The position numbers and the translations under genes were made by a program. From NCBI RefSeq assembly GCF_015207455.1, contig NZ_JADEWV010000032.1, positions 1 to 44,924 on the forward strand: DNA of 44,924 bases. The letters are read 5' to 3'. This stretch comes from Microcoleus sp. LEGE 07076. Lineage in GTDB: Bacteria > Cyanobacteriota > Cyanobacteriia > Cyanobacteriales > Microcoleaceae. Numbering within the stretch: position 1 is the stretch's first letter; the number at the start of each line of letters is the position of its first letter. Positions 43,975 to 44,924 of the stretch are shown here, one piece after another. A model generated the notes under the pieces. That model had not been told where the DNA came from. It did not search any database and saw nothing but the letters and a program-made list of their open reading frames with translations.

Positions 43975-44395
43975 ACCAGCTATAGCCTTTCGATCGTAAG
44001 ATGAGGTACTCTCGCGGCCAAACCGGGCATACCTCACAAAGCTTGAGAACCGCTATATCTCGACCGCTAACTCGGGGGCGCGGCACCTCCGCCCTCGAAC
44101 CAGCCCGCAAAGCCCCAAAAATTAGTCAAACCAAACCTGACCTCGCACCACTAGCGAGGTTATGTTGTGGCAAAAGAAACCCCCTGGCTAGGAAATATGC
44201 GCTTTGGCCGCGAAACATCTAGAAAGCAACCAAGTTTCTGAGGATGAGCGAGTCAGAAACTCCGCGCCGCCGAAACTTTTCGGTTAACCTTGAAACGCTG
44301 GCTGTTAAATGCAAAAATTTGGACGATCGATCGTCAGCTATAAAAAACCCTCTAAAATCTAAAATCTAAAATCGGATGACTCACCTGTTGTAACT
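43975..44395. other. intergenic region between psbI and the last gene
   Basis: No gene seen. A small hairpin ACCTCGC/GCGAGGT (44140-44160) and a (TCTAAAA)n array (about 44351-44373) are present, the latter just upstream of the final start codon. Confidence 0.45.
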
Positions 44396-44924
44396 ATGCC
44401 CTATCCGGTACCGCCACCTGAACCCTCTGCCATCATCTACATCGCCAAACCAAAAAAAGCAGCCCTGACTGTTGCAGCCAGCGAAGGAGACACCCGCAGC
44501 AACTCCGCAGAAATACCGGAACCAAGCCCAGAAATCCTCCAGCCAGCGCAGCAATCGGCAGCAGAACCTTCAGTCTCACTCCTCGGTACCGCGCCGGCCG
44601 GCAGCCAGCAGCCTTCACAAATCGCAGACCCCCTAACCGCAGTGGAAAGTGGCGATGCATCAGTCGGATTTCAGCGTCCGGTTCCTGCGGGAAAACCCGA
44701 AACTGCCGAAGGTCAGCAAGATTCCTCGTTTACTGCTTACCAGTTGGGTTCTGTAGAAAATGCTGTTAAGGTTCGTAATAGCCAAAAAACCGCAGGGGAG
44801 CAGAGAAAAGAGGACAAGAATGCGATCGCACAGCAGGAAGACTGGTATCTGGCCCAAGGTCGGCAGTTAGAAGATAACGCCCCTTTACCAGCAGAGATTC
44901 CGGTTCCAGAGCCGACGCTGGAAC
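44396..44924 (+). CDS. Pro/Gln-rich protein, 5' part only (possibly DUF3769, LptD-like)
   Basis: The frame opens with ATG (MPYPVPPPEPSAIIYIAKPK) and runs open to the window end, 176 codons. The visible part is low in complexity, rich in Pro, Ala, Gln and Glu, with no signal peptide. Similar Pro-rich starts precede long cyanobacterial proteins with a DUF3769 domain that are related to outer-membrane LptD, but the diagnostic C-terminal part is outside the window, so this name is tentative. Confidence 0.55.
   Translation, partial: MPYPVPPPEPSAIIYIAKPKKAALTVAASEGDTRSNSAEIPEPSPEILQPAQQSAAEPSVSLLGTAPAGSQQPSQIADPLTAVESGDASVGFQRPVPAGKPETAEGQQDSSFTAYQLGSVENAVKVRNSQKTAGEQRKEDKNAIAQQEDWYLAQGRQLEDNAPLPAEIPVPEPTLE

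Overview
The window is chromosomal DNA of a filamentous cyanobacterium, probably Microcoleus- or Oscillatoria-like. The evidence is psbY, psbI and a cyanobacteriochrome gene, many GCGATCGC (HIP1-type) octamers, and abundant heptameric tandem repeats (STRRs) between genes. No rRNA or tRNA gene, CRISPR array, intact insertion sequence or prophage was seen. The genus is an inference.

Layout. 1-3.4 kb: the 3' end of an unrecognised gene with a toxin-like motif, an unknown gene, a repeat-rich gap, a MinD/ParA-family ATPase and psbY. 3.4-4.3 kb: a long self-complementary segment of about 187 nt with 6S RNA architecture. 4.4-21 kb: mostly housekeeping genes: malQ, a RodZ-like HTH protein overlapping an RsuA/RluB-family pseudouridine synthase, a DUF2993 protein, cdsA, cbiT, an Orn/Lys/Arg decarboxylase interrupted by one in-frame stop, ychF, a small membrane protein, a TPR protein, an ABC ATPase, rsmG, an exported Mn-type superoxide dismutase and an aldo/keto reductase. 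21.4-22.1 kb: rpiA.

22.3-41.2 kb is the most distinctive region. It encodes a GT4-TPR-GT41 double glycosyltransferase, a 1592-residue secreted RTX protein with a Thr/Pro/Glu stalk and a 7 x 50 residue beta-propeller nested in a cadherin-like domain, a 1315-residue PAS/GAF/GGDEF protein whose last GAF domain carries the DXCF and Cys-His residues of a dual-cysteine cyanobacteriochrome, a decayed anion transporter split by a MITE-like element, and a GH38 alpha-mannosidase with repeat-derived inserts. One coherent reading is a light-tuned surface or glycan module, with adhesin, glycosyltransferase, c-di-GMP producer and glycosidase together. That link is inferred from gene order only.

41.4-44.9 kb: an unrecognised 656-residue protein, psbI with a GTG start, and the 5' part of a Pro-rich gene cut by the window end.

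Repeats shape much of the window. At least three MITE-like elements share related termini, palindromic and fold-back repeats sit between genes, and STRR arrays repeatedly supply or overlap stop codons. Repeat DNA is also translated inside the GH38 enzyme and the decarboxylase linker.
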